Positions 27,354-36,093 of a DNA stretch of 64,000 bases are shown here, piece after piece. Source of the stretch: Brevibacterium sp. CBA3109 (GTDB taxonomy: Bacteria; Actinomycetota; Actinomycetes; Actinomycetales; Brevibacteriaceae); assembly GCF_040256645.1 (NCBI RefSeq), contig NZ_CP158281.1, forward strand, positions 62,001 to 126,000, in the 5' to 3' direction. How positions within the stretch are numbered: position 1 is the stretch's first letter; each line of letters starts with the position of its first letter. Under the pieces are notes generated by a model. It did no database searches. It was not told the origin of the DNA and worked only from the letters and a program-made list of their open reading frames with translations. The translations under genes and the position numbers were made by a program.

Positions 27354-28112
27354 TCAGTTCGAGGGCTTCGCCTCGGGCTCTCCCTCGACTTCGGGTCCGG
27401 CTTCTGAGTCGGCCGAGCTCTTCTGGGTTGCCTTCCAGCGTCGGAAGGTGAGAATCGTCAGCACGATGACCAGCGCCCACGATATGCCGACGGCAGTGCC
27501 CGTGAGGATGCCGGGCTCCCCGATGAAGGCCCCGACGGCCACGAGGGAAAGCTGGCCCGGCAGGGCTGAGACGACGGTGGCGATGAGGAACGTGCGGCTC
27601 TTGATGCCCAGTGCTCCGCTGCCGTAGTTGACCGGCCAGTAGGGGAAGCCGGGCATGAGACGAAGCATGCACACCGCGTAGAAGCCGCCGTTGGTCAGCC
27701 GAGATTCGATCGCTTCGGCATGATTGCCCAACAGTTTCATCACGGTCTCGCGTCCGAGGGCCCGTGAGATCCAGTAGCCCCCGTAGCAGCCGATGACCAC
27801 GCCGATCATGGAGAGGAGGGTGCCGAATGGCAGGCCGAAGGCCATTCCGCCGGCGACGGCCATGATGGTCACGGGTACCGGGGTGGCGGCGACAACAGCG
27901 TAGAGCCCGACGAAGATGGCGAAGCCCCAGAAGCCAGCATCTGCGATCTGCTGCTGGAGCCTGTCCAGCGATGGCAGGTGAACGTTGAAGACCAGCCACA
28001 ACCCTGCGAGCACCGCCAGGGTCAAGGCCACATTGCGCAGGATCGAACCCCACGGCACTCGCGATTCGCTGCGAGAGCTCGGATGCAGTGCGGAGTTCTG
28101 GTCTTTCGGCAT
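27354..28112 (-). CDS. TVP38/TMEM64-family membrane protein
   Basis: Integral membrane protein of 252 residues with about six predicted helices and a VTT (SNARE-associated/DedA-like) domain. Signature pieces are YAVVAATPVPVTIMAVAGG, GGYWISRALGRE and MLRLMPGFPYWPVNYGSGAL. The C-terminal 35 residues are a soluble Glu/Pro-rich tail. DedA/VTT relatives are associated with lipid scrambling or transport across the membrane; the role here is not assigned. It converges with the CueP gene. Confidence 0.85.
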   Translation of the reverse strand: MPKDQNSALHPSSRSESRVPWGSILRNVALTLAVLAGLWLVFNVHLPSLDRLQQQIADAGFWGFAIFVGLYAVVAATPVPVTIMAVAGGMAFGLPFGTLLSMIGVVIGCYGGYWISRALGRETVMKLLGNHAEAIESRLTNGGFYAVCMLRLMPGFPYWPVNYGSGALGIKSRTFLIATVVSALPGQLSLVAVGAFIGEPGILTGTAVGISWALVIVLTILTFRRWKATQKSSADSEAGPEVEGEPEAKPSN

Positions 28113-28181
28113 GCAACGATCCTACGTGTCAGGTTCGATGGGCAATGAATCGGAGGTGCTGAGTGCGAAACGGCGGGCCGC

Positions 28182-28634
28182 CTAGCTCTTCCGCTTGCTC
28201 TCATGTCGTTGCATCAATCGGGCAAGGCCTGCCGGGAGACAGAGAATTCCGATGCTGAGTAAGACCATGATCGGGATCCACCAGGCGGGAAACGACTTCA
28301 GGGAAGCGGCATGGGCACCCGTACCCGCAGACAGGCCGAGGCCGAGACTTCCGAAGAGTCGTAGGACGCTCCACCCTGCCTTGTCATCGCGCACCTTCGC
28401 GGTGGTGATGTCGACGATGAGTGCGACGAGGCTGAGAAGGAAGGTGCCGACCAGGATGAACGGATAGCTCGGTGTGCGATCCGTGATGCTTCCGCCCGTG
28501 CCTGATGCGGCCACTCCCGCAGTCCACGAGGTGAGGAAGGCGAGCAGGACGACAAGGCACCACAGGACACTGACAACGATTCTGACCTTGGGCTTCTGGT
28601 GAGAGAATCCGAGGGCCGGGTCGTTGAGGCTCAT
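28182..28634 (-). CDS. Hypothetical membrane protein
   Basis: 150-residue protein with four predicted membrane segments: about 18-42 (VRIVVSVLWCLVVLLAFLTS), 58-78, 90-105 and 116-138 (WIPIMVLLSIGILCLPAGL). The C-terminus is basic (LMQRHESKRKS). I do not recognise a family. It lies upstream of the TVP38-type gene on the same strand with a 69-base gap, and the two may be cotranscribed. Confidence 0.65.
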   Translation of the reverse strand: MSLNDPALGFSHQKPKVRIVVSVLWCLVVLLAFLTSWTAGVAASGTGGSITDRTPSYPFILVGTFLLSLVALIVDITTAKVRDDKAGWSVLRLFGSLGLGLSAGTGAHAASLKSFPAWWIPIMVLLSIGILCLPAGLARLMQRHESKRKS

Positions 28635-28666
28635 GCGCGCAGAGCAGTCGTAGTAACCGCCGACCC

Positions 28667-28837
28667 TCAGCCGGTGAAGATCGCGACGGCCTTGATCACT
28701 GTCAGGGTCAGACCCCAGACGAGGCCGCCGACTACGACGACCGTCAAGGTCGATCCGACCGCCTTATAGGCGCCGCCGACTGGTGACTGCGGGGAGCCCT
28801 CGGCTGGGACAGTTGCTGCGGGAGTGGAATCGCTCAT
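28667..28837 (-). CDS. Small single-helix companion of the OFA-type MFS transporter
   Basis: A 56-residue protein starting MSDSTPAATVPAEGSPQSPV with one membrane helix at about 29-50 (LTVVVVGGLVWGLTLTVIKA) and a very short tail. GGAAGG lies upstream of the ATG at 28837. It follows the OFA-type MFS gene by 18 bases on the same strand. Proteins of this size and placement are annotated as small subunits of oxalate/formate-type MFS transporters in actinobacteria; that assignment is from memory of the family and context. Easily missed because of its length. Confidence 0.75.
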   Translation of the reverse strand: MSDSTPAATVPAEGSPQSPVGGAYKAVGSTLTVVVVGGLVWGLTLTVIKAVAIFTG

Positions 28838-28855
28838 GGTGTCCGTCCCTTCCTT

Positions 28856-30229
28856 TTAGTTGTTGTCTTCGATCACGGCGGCCTGTTTGACCCTGACTGT
28901 CTCTTCGCGTTCGAAGTGCCTCTTGCTGACCGGTCGGATGAGGGCGTTGGCGATGAAGCCGATAGCCAGTGCCCCGACCATGATGTACATGCCGGGGGTG
29001 TAGAGCTCCGGGCCGGTCTTACCGGCCCTCTCGCCGGCCTCGACGACGGAGTTGACGATGAGTGGTCCGGCAACGCCGGCCGCTGACCATGCGGTGAGCA
29101 GTGCGCCGTGGATCGCGCCGACCTGGTAGACGCCGAAGAGATCCTTGAGGTAGGCCGGAACGGTGGAGAAGCCACCGCCATAGAACGAGATGATGACGAG
29201 GGTGGCGAGAATGAAGAGCACGATGGAGCTGCCGCCGAAGAGCGCGACGACCAGGTAGAGCAGGAGCCCACCGCCGAGGTAGAGCATGTAGTTGTTTTTG
29301 CGACCGAGGTAATCCGAGGTCGTCGACCAGATGAAACGACCGCCCATGTTGCCGATTGACAGAAGACCGACGAAGCCGGCTGCTGCTGCGGCAGTGATGC
29401 CGAAATAGGCCTGGATCATCGGAGCGGCATTTTCGAGGATGCCGATGCCGGCGGTGACGTTGAGGAAGAGGGCGGCCCACAGCAACCAGAACTGCGGGGT
29501 GCGAACCGCACTGCGGACAGAGACGTTGCCCGTGGTCTGCATGGGCTTGGTCGTCGCCTTGGCAGGATCGAAGCCCTTCGGTGACCACTCGGGGTGAGGG
29601 ACTCGAATGACGAAGGCACCGGCGGTGATGACGACGGCATAGACGATGCCGAGGGTGATGAAGGTCGGAGTCAGGCCCGCGACGAGGTTCTCCGGTTCTG
29701 ACCCGCCGCCGTACATGCTCATCAGCTGGTTCGACATCGGGCTGGCGATGAGGGCGCCGCCGCCGAAGCCCATGATGGCCAGGCCTGTGGCCAGGCCTGG
29801 ACGGTCCGGGAACCACTTCATCAGCGTCGAGACCGGGGAGATGTATCCGATGCCCAGGCCGATGCCGCCGATGACACCGTAGCCCAGGTAGACGAGCCAC
29901 AGCTGACCGGTCGTGATTCCCAATGACGCGATGAAGAAGCCGACCACCCAGCAGGTGCCTGCTGCGACCATGGAGGCTCGCGGTCCGTTCTTCTCCACCC
30001 AGGGACCGAAGACGGCCGAGGAGATGCCGAGCATGAGGATCGCGATTGAGAAGATCCAGCCGATCGAGACTTCACCGGCATCGAAGTGTGACATGAAGGG
30101 GATCTTGAACACGCTGAACGCGTAGACCTGCCCGATGCACAGATGGATTGCCAGGGCCGCCGGCGGGATCAGCCACCGGTTGAAGTTCTTCGGGGCGACG
30201 ATCGCTGATCGCGTGAGGACGGAAGCCAT
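28856..30229 (-). CDS. OFA-family MFS transporter (oxalate/formate antiporter type)
   Basis: Membrane transporter of 457 residues with 12 predicted helices, from the ATG at 30229 with AAGGA upstream. The OFA signature is present: IHLCIGQVYAFSVFKIPF in helix 1, YGVIGGIGLGIGYISPVSTL in helix 4, and MKWFPDRPGLATGLAIMGFG after it. OFA members exchange oxalate, formate, pyruvate or other monocarboxylates. No oxalate-degrading genes are nearby, so pyruvate or another small carboxylate is as likely as oxalate. The small companion gene directly follows. Confidence 0.87.
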   Translation of the reverse strand: MASVLTRSAIVAPKNFNRWLIPPAALAIHLCIGQVYAFSVFKIPFMSHFDAGEVSIGWIFSIAILMLGISSAVFGPWVEKNGPRASMVAAGTCWVVGFFIASLGITTGQLWLVYLGYGVIGGIGLGIGYISPVSTLMKWFPDRPGLATGLAIMGFGGGALIASPMSNQLMSMYGGGSEPENLVAGLTPTFITLGIVYAVVITAGAFVIRVPHPEWSPKGFDPAKATTKPMQTTGNVSVRSAVRTPQFWLLWAALFLNVTAGIGILENAAPMIQAYFGITAAAAAGFVGLLSIGNMGGRFIWSTTSDYLGRKNNYMLYLGGGLLLYLVVALFGGSSIVLFILATLVIISFYGGGFSTVPAYLKDLFGVYQVGAIHGALLTAWSAAGVAGPLIVNSVVEAGERAGKTGPELYTPGMYIMVGALAIGFIANALIRPVSKRHFEREETVRVKQAAVIEDNN

Positions 30230-30409
30230 GGAAGGATCCTTAGATTGGTGTGCTCTGCGTGCGGCATTCGTTGGTCGCACGTGCTGTGAGGCCGAGCGTG
30301 TCATTGCGACACGTTTCTGTTCCCACTACATATTAGAGCGCACTCAAGGATTTGGCGAGGAACACTCAGAAATTCCCCAAGAATGAGACTCGGGCCAGTG
30401 GCTGGCCGG

Positions 30410-31198
30410 TCAGAGGTTGATCGTGACGTCGCCCTTGTCGCGTAGCTTCTTGGCGTACTTCTGGGTCGCCTCGGTCGACTTCTGGCTCTTCACCTGCTTC
30501 TCGAGCTGCGGACGCATTTCCTCAAGTGGCGGGACTTCCTGGGCCTGCTGGCCGCTCTGCTGCGCCATCTGCTCCTGCTGGGTCTTCGCCTGCTGGTAGG
30601 CCTGGCCGATCTCTTCGCCGCTGACCTTGAACTCGCCGTATTCGTCCTTGATGAGATCTTCGATCGCCAACTGGGTCTTCAGCTCGGAATGGACTTTCTT
30701 CTCGTCCATGCCCTGCTTCTTCATGGCGGCAAGAAAGTCCTTTTTGCTCATCTGGCTCGCTTCGGCAGACTCCTTGAGTGCCTTGTCGATGTCCTTATCG
30801 GAGATCTTGATGTCACGCTTCTGGGCTTCCTGGCTGAGCAGCTTGGTGCTGACCAGGTTTTCGGCCGTCTGCGTCTTGAGCTGCTTCTCATCGACCTGCT
30901 GGCCCGACTGCTGTGACTGCATCTGCATCTGCTGGTACTGGGTCTCGTAAAGGGGGACGAAGTCATCCTTCGTGATCTTCTCACCGTTGACCTTCGCAAC
31001 GACATCAGGAATGCCATCAGTGTTCGGCTTGCCGTCTTGGCCCTGGGCTTGGTCTTGCCCCTGGCCCTGACTCTGCCCAGCAGCGGCGGAGGTCTGCTCG
31101 TCCGCTGGTTTGTCCTCGGCTGAACCGCAAGCGGCGAAGGACACCACGGATACGGACAAGGCGAGGCCCAGCAGCCACTTGCTCTTCTGCACATTCAC
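30410..31198 (-). CDS. SurA N-terminal-domain lipoprotein
   Basis: Exported lipoprotein of 262 residues. The signal runs MNVQKSKWLLGLALSVSVVS with the acylated Cys24 in FAACGS. A Gln/Gly/Asp-rich linker (about 35-60) leads to a SurA-N type chaperone domain (DVVAKVNGEKITKDDFVPLY near 66-85, then helical sequence to about 190). A second Gln-rich stretch (AYQQAKTQQEQMAQQSGQQA) lies where a parvulin prolyl isomerase domain would usually follow; none is visible. It may help extracytoplasmic protein folding. AGGAG precedes the ATG. Confidence 0.8.
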   Translation of the reverse strand: MNVQKSKWLLGLALSVSVVSFAACGSAEDKPADEQTSAAAGQSQGQGQDQAQGQDGKPNTDGIPDVVAKVNGEKITKDDFVPLYETQYQQMQMQSQQSGQQVDEKQLKTQTAENLVSTKLLSQEAQKRDIKISDKDIDKALKESAEASQMSKKDFLAAMKKQGMDEKKVHSELKTQLAIEDLIKDEYGEFKVSGEEIGQAYQQAKTQQEQMAQQSGQQAQEVPPLEEMRPQLEKQVKSQKSTEATQKYAKKLRDKGDVTINL

Positions 31199-31446
31199 TC
31201 CTGATATCGGGGTCAGCCTGTCAGGCTAACAGTCGCGATTCATTGAAGTATGTGTGGAGGATGAAAGACGCTTGGCAAGACGAGTTGAGGCCCTTCGGCC
31301 AGGAGGCGGCCATGGGGGTGCTCAATGCTTCGGGCCTTCTTTGCGAGACCCCTATGTCGAGTCAGCGACTGCGGATAGACTCGTAAGGAATCGGGTGTGC
31401 GGTCGGTTCCCACCGGAGACCGGTTTGCGGGCGGAGGTGTCCACAT

Positions 31447-31803
31447 ATGCAATCGAAATTTCGCAGCGTGTTCCTGACCTGCGATGACGTCGAGGCGACG
31501 GCTGACTTCTACCGGGACGTCGCAGGCGTCGGATTGGAAGCCGTCAGCAGCGACGAGTACACCTACTGGATGCTGGACATCGACGGTGTCCAGATTGCTC
31601 TCCATGACGCAAAATCCTTCGCCGACTACAGCCATCCGCCCGACCCGGCGTCCAATCTCACTCATCTCTACTTTCGGGTTCCTGATCTTGAGGAGTTCCT
31701 CGACCACGTGCAGAGCGTGGGTGCACCACTTGTCGAGGTCGATGATGTGGTCGTCACGCTCGAAGACCCCGACGGCCGGAAGGTGATGTTCGGGACGGCG
31801 TGA
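31447..31803 (+). CDS. VOC/glyoxalase-like protein
   Basis: 118-residue single-domain member of the vicinal-oxygen-chelate superfamily. It has the two beta-alpha-beta-beta-beta modules: FRSVFLTCDDVEATADFYRD at the start, then YFRVPDLEEFLDHVQSVGAP and a final VTLEDPDGRKVMFGTA. The final Glu in LEDPDGRKV is a usual metal ligand of the fold. Relatives include glyoxalase I, dioxygenases and bleomycin-type resistance proteins, so the reaction cannot be named. GGAGG precedes the ATG. Confidence 0.78.
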   Translation: MQSKFRSVFLTCDDVEATADFYRDVAGVGLEAVSSDEYTYWMLDIDGVQIALHDAKSFADYSHPPDPASNLTHLYFRVPDLEEFLDHVQSVGAPLVEVDDVVVTLEDPDGRKVMFGTA

Positions 31804-31873
31804 TTCTTCGAAGGCTCTCTGCCCACTCACCGCCCACCTGCAGGGCTCGCAGGCGCGTTCAAGACTGCGTGAA

Positions 31874-32428
31874 TCACGTTATACCTGTGGGCTCGTAGGC
31901 CGAGTACACGACGCCGCTGGCGAAGGACTTCGAATCGAGCAGCCGCAGTCGAGGCGGCCTGGCGTCGTCGGGAAAGAACCCACGTCCGCGTCCCTGCCAC
32001 GCCGGATAGGTGAACATGCGGTACTCATCGACGAGATCGGCTGCGATGAGCGCATGTGCCAGGGTGATGCTGCCGGTGAGGATCACGTCGCGGCCCCGTT
32101 CATCGCGTAGGGCAGCGACAGCCTGCAGCGGATCTTCGCGGATGACGGTTGTGTTCTGCCAGCCCGGTTCGGTCAGCGTCGTCGACACCACTCGCTTGTC
32201 GATCTGGTTGAGGTGGGCCGCGACCCCGGTCGTGTCATCGGTCTGCAGCGGCCAGTAGCCACGGAAGTCCTCGAAGGTCTGCCGGCCAAGCAGCAGCACT
32301 TCCTCATTGGCCGACTGCCGCATGAGTTCAGCGGACAGCTCCTCGTCCTGGGACTGCGGATCGAACCAATCATCGAGCATTTCGACCCGTCCGTCGAGGG
32401 TCATGTTCTGGGTGATGATGATTCGCAT
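31874..32428 (-). CDS. Dihydrofolate reductase-family protein (RibD C-terminal type)
   Basis: 184 residues from the ATG at 32428 behind GAGGAG. The fold matches the RibD-C/DHFR superfamily: MRIIITQNMTLDGRVEMLDD at the start, LLLGRQTFEDFRGYW around 55-70, and DVILTGSITLAHALIAADLV with the nucleotide-binding part in the second half. Stand-alone members are NADPH-dependent reductases of mostly unknown substrate. It converges with the VOC gene. Confidence 0.82.
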   Translation of the reverse strand: MRIIITQNMTLDGRVEMLDDWFDPQSQDEELSAELMRQSANEEVLLLGRQTFEDFRGYWPLQTDDTTGVAAHLNQIDKRVVSTTLTEPGWQNTTVIREDPLQAVAALRDERGRDVILTGSITLAHALIAADLVDEYRMFTYPAWQGRGRGFFPDDARPPRLRLLDSKSFASGVVYSAYEPTGIT

Positions 32429-32538
32429 GGCTGGCTCCTCCGTCAGCGGCGGCGTGAGTGACAACGCTACGCACACCGAAGCCCGAGGTCCATGGTCTCG
32501 GGCGGCTCATGGACCTCGGGCGCTGAAGAGCGTGTCAG

Positions 32539-34011
32539 TCAGGCGATGGACTCGGCGTGCTCCGAGGTCTCGACGACATGCGTCTCCGGCTTGCCGGGTT
32601 TGATCAGGAGCACGACGAGGGCTCCGGCCAGTGCCGCTGCGGCTCCGATGATGAAGCAGGTGCGGAAGGCGGCCTCGTCGGGGATCGAGATCCCATTGTT
32701 CGACACGGTCTGACTTGTCAGGACGATCGCCATCACGGCACCCGCCGTGGTTGTTCCCATCGAGCGCATGAGCGCATTGACGCCGACACCGGAACCTGCC
32801 TCGGCGGCGGGGGAGTTCTCGAGGATGAGCGTCGGCATGGCGGCGTAGCCGATTCCCACTCCGGCGCAGGCGATGCAGGTCGCGATCATGAGCATCCATG
32901 GCGCTCCGGCAAGGAACACCGCGAAGACGTATCCGGCGGCGATGACCAAGGCGCCGAGTACGAGAGTCGAACGTCCGCCCAGAGTTGAGAGCAGACGACT
33001 CGAGATCGGGGTGAAGGCGAGCATCATGAGGCCGCCCGGTGCCATCCACAGTCCGGCCTGGAGCATCGTCTGTCCGAGCCCGTATCCGGTGGACTCGGGC
33101 ATCTGCAGAAGCTGGGGGACGACGATGGACTGCGCCATCATGCCGAAGCCGATGAGCAGGGCCGCAATGTTCGTCAGCAGGATCGGTCGTCTGATCGTGG
33201 TGCGCAGATCGACGAGAGGATGAGTGTGATGGGCCTCGAAGAATCCCCAGCCGATGAGGACGACGAGTCCGCCGATGATCGAGAGGAGCGTCGAGGGTGC
33301 CGTCCACCCCCAGTCGTTGCCCTTGGAGACTCCCGTGAGCACACCGACGATTCCCACGGCGAGACCGACCGCGCCGAGGAAGTCGAAGCGTCCCCGATCG
33401 ACCGGGGAGATCTGTGGGAGGAAGAGGTACGAGAGCACAGTCATCGCAGCCGCGAGAACCGCCGAGAGCCAGAACAGCATGTGCCAGTCGAAGGCCTGAG
33501 CGATCCAGGCGGCGATCGGAAGTCCCAGTGCCCCGCCGACTCCGAGCGTGGCGCTGATGCCGGCCACGGCGGAATTGCGCATCGCCGGTGGTGTCACCTC
33601 ACGCACGAAGCTGATCGCCACCGGAATGTAGCCCATGGCGAAGCCCTGGAGGATTCGACCGATGAGCACCGGGCCGATGGTCGAGTACAGGGCACAGATG
33701 ATGGATCCGGCCAACATGATGACCGCGGAGGCGACAAGGATCGGTTTGCGCCCGTAGATATCAGCAAGTCGCCCGGCTACGGGCATGGCGACACCGCCGG
33801 CGAGGAGTGTGGCCGTCACGACCCACGCCGCATTGCTTGCTGGGGTGTCCAGCAGTTGGGGGAGCTCGGGCTGGAGGGGGATCACCAGTGACTGCATGAG
33901 CGCTGCGCACAGGCTGGAGAAGCCGAGCACCATGGCGATGAGGACCGGTCGAGGAGCCGCAGGTCCGCCCTCCTGCTCGGGAGCATCAGCGGTCGTACGT
34001 GGGGAGTTCAA
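32539..34011 (-). CDS. MFS multidrug efflux transporter, DHA2 (14-helix) type
   Basis: 490-residue drug:H+ antiporter-type permease. Typical parts are VTATLLAGGVAMPVAGRLAD with the loop DIYGRKPIL, RILQGFAMGYIPVAISFVRE in helix 4, and GISATLGVGGALGLPIAAWI as the antiporter motif in helix 5. The start is TTG at 34011. It is divergent from a MarR-family gene whose upstream region holds two palindromes, so the MarR protein probably represses it and lifts repression on binding the exported compound. Confidence 0.85.
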   Translation of the reverse strand: MNSPRTTADAPEQEGGPAAPRPVLIAMVLGFSSLCAALMQSLVIPLQPELPQLLDTPASNAAWVVTATLLAGGVAMPVAGRLADIYGRKPILVASAVIMLAGSIICALYSTIGPVLIGRILQGFAMGYIPVAISFVREVTPPAMRNSAVAGISATLGVGGALGLPIAAWIAQAFDWHMLFWLSAVLAAAMTVLSYLFLPQISPVDRGRFDFLGAVGLAVGIVGVLTGVSKGNDWGWTAPSTLLSIIGGLVVLIGWGFFEAHHTHPLVDLRTTIRRPILLTNIAALLIGFGMMAQSIVVPQLLQMPESTGYGLGQTMLQAGLWMAPGGLMMLAFTPISSRLLSTLGGRSTLVLGALVIAAGYVFAVFLAGAPWMLMIATCIACAGVGIGYAAMPTLILENSPAAEAGSGVGVNALMRSMGTTTAGAVMAIVLTSQTVSNNGISIPDEAAFRTCFIIGAAAALAGALVVLLIKPGKPETHVVETSEHAESIA

Positions 34012-34063
34012 AGATCTGGCCTCTTCCTGTCGGAGCCGGGGAGTCGGTGAGTTCGGCGGTCAT

Positions 34064-34102
34064 ATATGTAATTTACATATTTGCGACTTATGTAGAATAC
34101 AT
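34064..34102. promoter_or_regulatory. Two MarR-type palindromes in the divergent promoter region
   Basis: A perfect 17-base palindrome, ATATGTAATTTACATAT (34064-34080), is followed one helical turn later by ATGTAGAATACAT (34090-34102), which has the same ATGTA/TACAT arms. They lie just before the MarR gene start and about 55-90 bases before the DHA2 transporter start. The size and symmetry fit MarR-family operators. Confidence 0.65.
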
Positions 34103-34106
34103 TTCT

Positions 34107-34646
34107 ATGGACGAGCAATCAAATGCGGGACGCCGAACTGAGCGGAATCCGGGCCGATGTCGAGAAGATCACAACGGTGCGTCGGTTTCCGGAGACCGCC
34201 GGGTGGCCGATCTGATCACGCGACTCGACGCCGCCAGACGGGCCCACGGGCACCAGATGGACCTCGGCACGGCTGACCTGCGGATTTTGTGGATGTTCTC
34301 CGACGATCGGGCTCGCACACTCAAAGAGATCGCAGAGGAGCTGCGGCTCGAGCAGTCCACGGTCAATCGCCAGATCAATGCCGCGCTCAACGCGGGTCTT
34401 CTGCGCCGCGATCGTCGAGCGGGCAGCGCGGCGCACGAATTCTCTGCCTCGGCCGAAGGGGAGCGGGCCTTCGAGGCCGATGTCGAGAAGTCCATGGCTG
34501 CCTACCACTTGGGCCTCGAGGCGCTGGGTACGGACATCGACGAATTTCTCGCCGGCTTCAGTCGATTCGTCGAGGCGTATGGGCAAGCGGTTCGTCCCGT
34601 TTCCAGTGGCGAGACCGAAGAGCCGGACGCGGGCCGGACTCAGTAG
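34107..34646 (+). CDS. MarR-family transcriptional regulator
   Basis: 179-residue winged-helix regulator from the ATG at 34107. The DNA-binding part reads DLGTADLRILWMFSDDRART, then LKEIAEELRLEQSTVNRQIN and the wing LRRDRRAGSAAHEFSASAEG. Helices at both ends form the dimer interface. Divergent from the DHA2 efflux gene and immediately after two AT-rich palindromes, so it most likely represses both itself and the transporter. The ligand is unknown. Confidence 0.85.
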   Translation: MDEQSNAGRRTERNPGRCREDHNGASVSGDRRVADLITRLDAARRAHGHQMDLGTADLRILWMFSDDRARTLKEIAEELRLEQSTVNRQINAALNAGLLRRDRRAGSAAHEFSASAEGERAFEADVEKSMAAYHLGLEALGTDIDEFLAGFSRFVEAYGQAVRPVSSGETEEPDAGRTQ

Positions 34647-34759
34647 AGTCGAGTCCACCACCCATACCGCCTCGAACCACCCGCATCGCCTCGAACCGCC
34701 CACATCGCCTCGGTCGGCAGGCGAGGCACTAAGCCAGCCATCACTCGAAGAGGAGAATC

Positions 34760-35956
34760 ATGTCCATTCCCGATTTTCGCACTGAAGCTCAGGGCCTGTT
34801 GAGCAACCTCAGGGACTTGCGCCGGACTCTGCACGCCAATCCGGAGCTCGGTTTCGATCTGCCATTCACGCAAAAGACCGTCCTGGACGAACTCGCAGGG
34901 CTGGGACTCGAGATCACGACGGGGGAGTCGCTGACGTCGATCGTGGCCGTGCTCAAGGGCGGACGCCCCGGGCCCGCAGTTCTCCTGCGCGGGGACATGG
35001 ATGCCCTGCCCCTGGTCGAGGACACGGGCCTCGACTTCGCGTCGACGAACGGCAATATGCACGCCTGCGGCCACGATATGCACACCGCGGGCCTTGTCGG
35101 TGCGGCCCGCCTGCTCGCCGCGCACAGGGATGAGCTGCCAGGTTCGATCGTGTTCATGTTCCAACCCGCCGAAGAGGTCGAGGGCGGTGCCGAGCCGATG
35201 ATCGCCGAGGGCGTTCTCGAGGCCGCAGGCACTCCTCTCGTCGCCGCCTACGGAATTCACGTCGAGGCGGCCGAACGCGGACTATTCACGACCAGAGGCG
35301 GTCCGCTCATGGCCGGATTCGCTGATCTCAATCTCACGATCCACGGTGCCGGTGGCCATAGCTCGCAGCCGCAGTCCACCCGTGACCCGGTGCCCGCGGT
35401 CGCTGAGATCGCGCTCGCCTTGAACACGATGACGACCCGGTCTTTCGACATCTTCGACCCCGTCGTCGTCTCCGTGACTCAGCTCGAGGGCTCACAGGCC
35501 AGCAACATCATCCCGGACACCGCGAAGCTGACCGCTTCGGTGCGCTTCCTCTCTGCCGACTCCATCGCCCTGCTCCAGGAGCGCGTGCCCGAAATCGCGG
35601 AGAACATCGCCCGCGCACACCGATGCACCGCCGAGGTGGACTTCCAGGTCGGATTTCCCGTGACCGTGAACAACCCCGCCGAGACCCGCGTGGCCATCGA
35701 CCGCCTCGGCGAGGTCTTCGGGGCCGACCGCGTTACGGAGATGGATTCCCCGCGGATGGGGTCCGAGGACTTCTCCTACGTGCTGGAGAAGGTGCCCGGC
35801 ACGTTCGTGTTCCTCGGAGCCACCCCCGAAGGGGTCGACCCGAATGCGGAGACCAACCATTCGCCCAGGGTGGTCTTCGACGACGGGCTCCTCGGCGACC
35901 AGGCGGCGGCTCTGGCCCACCTGGCCTTTGCGCGTCTGGCGGACGAGCAGGACTGA
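34760..35956 (+). CDS. M20-family amidohydrolase
   Basis: 398-residue zinc hydrolase of the M20D (hippurate hydrolase / N-acyl-amino-acid amidohydrolase / IAA-amino acid hydrolase) group. Metal-binding residues are seen in LRGDMDALPL, NMHACGHDMHTA (Cys and two His), QPAEEVEGGAEPMI (Glu pair) and YGIHVEAAERG; the final His is near the C-terminus in ETNHSPRVVFD. A dimerisation domain lies between about 185 and 300. Substrates are N-acylated or peptidyl amino acids. The gene stands alone between the MarR gene and the convergent dehydrogenase. GAGGAG precedes the ATG. Confidence 0.87.
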   Translation: MSIPDFRTEAQGLLSNLRDLRRTLHANPELGFDLPFTQKTVLDELAGLGLEITTGESLTSIVAVLKGGRPGPAVLLRGDMDALPLVEDTGLDFASTNGNMHACGHDMHTAGLVGAARLLAAHRDELPGSIVFMFQPAEEVEGGAEPMIAEGVLEAAGTPLVAAYGIHVEAAERGLFTTRGGPLMAGFADLNLTIHGAGGHSSQPQSTRDPVPAVAEIALALNTMTTRSFDIFDPVVVSVTQLEGSQASNIIPDTAKLTASVRFLSADSIALLQERVPEIAENIARAHRCTAEVDFQVGFPVTVNNPAETRVAIDRLGEVFGADRVTEMDSPRMGSEDFSYVLEKVPGTFVFLGATPEGVDPNAETNHSPRVVFDDGLLGDQAAALAHLAFARLADEQD

Positions 35957-35995
35957 GGGTTCTCCCGGCTGGCGGACGAGCAGGACTGAGGGTTC
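35936..35995. repeat. Short tandem duplication across the end of the amidohydrolase gene
   Basis: A 33-base unit starts at 35936 and again at 35969; the first 27 bases are identical in both copies. The first copy contains the last codons and stop of the amidohydrolase gene and the second repeats them just outside it. A recent slippage duplication with no effect on the protein. Confidence 0.8.
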
Positions 35996-36093
35996 GCTGG
36001 GCCATCCGGTCAATGCCTTGACGCCTGAAACCCGGGCGCGGCAGCGAAACACAGGCGTGCTCGCTGCCGCGCGGCGAGGGCGCGCCGCGAGCC

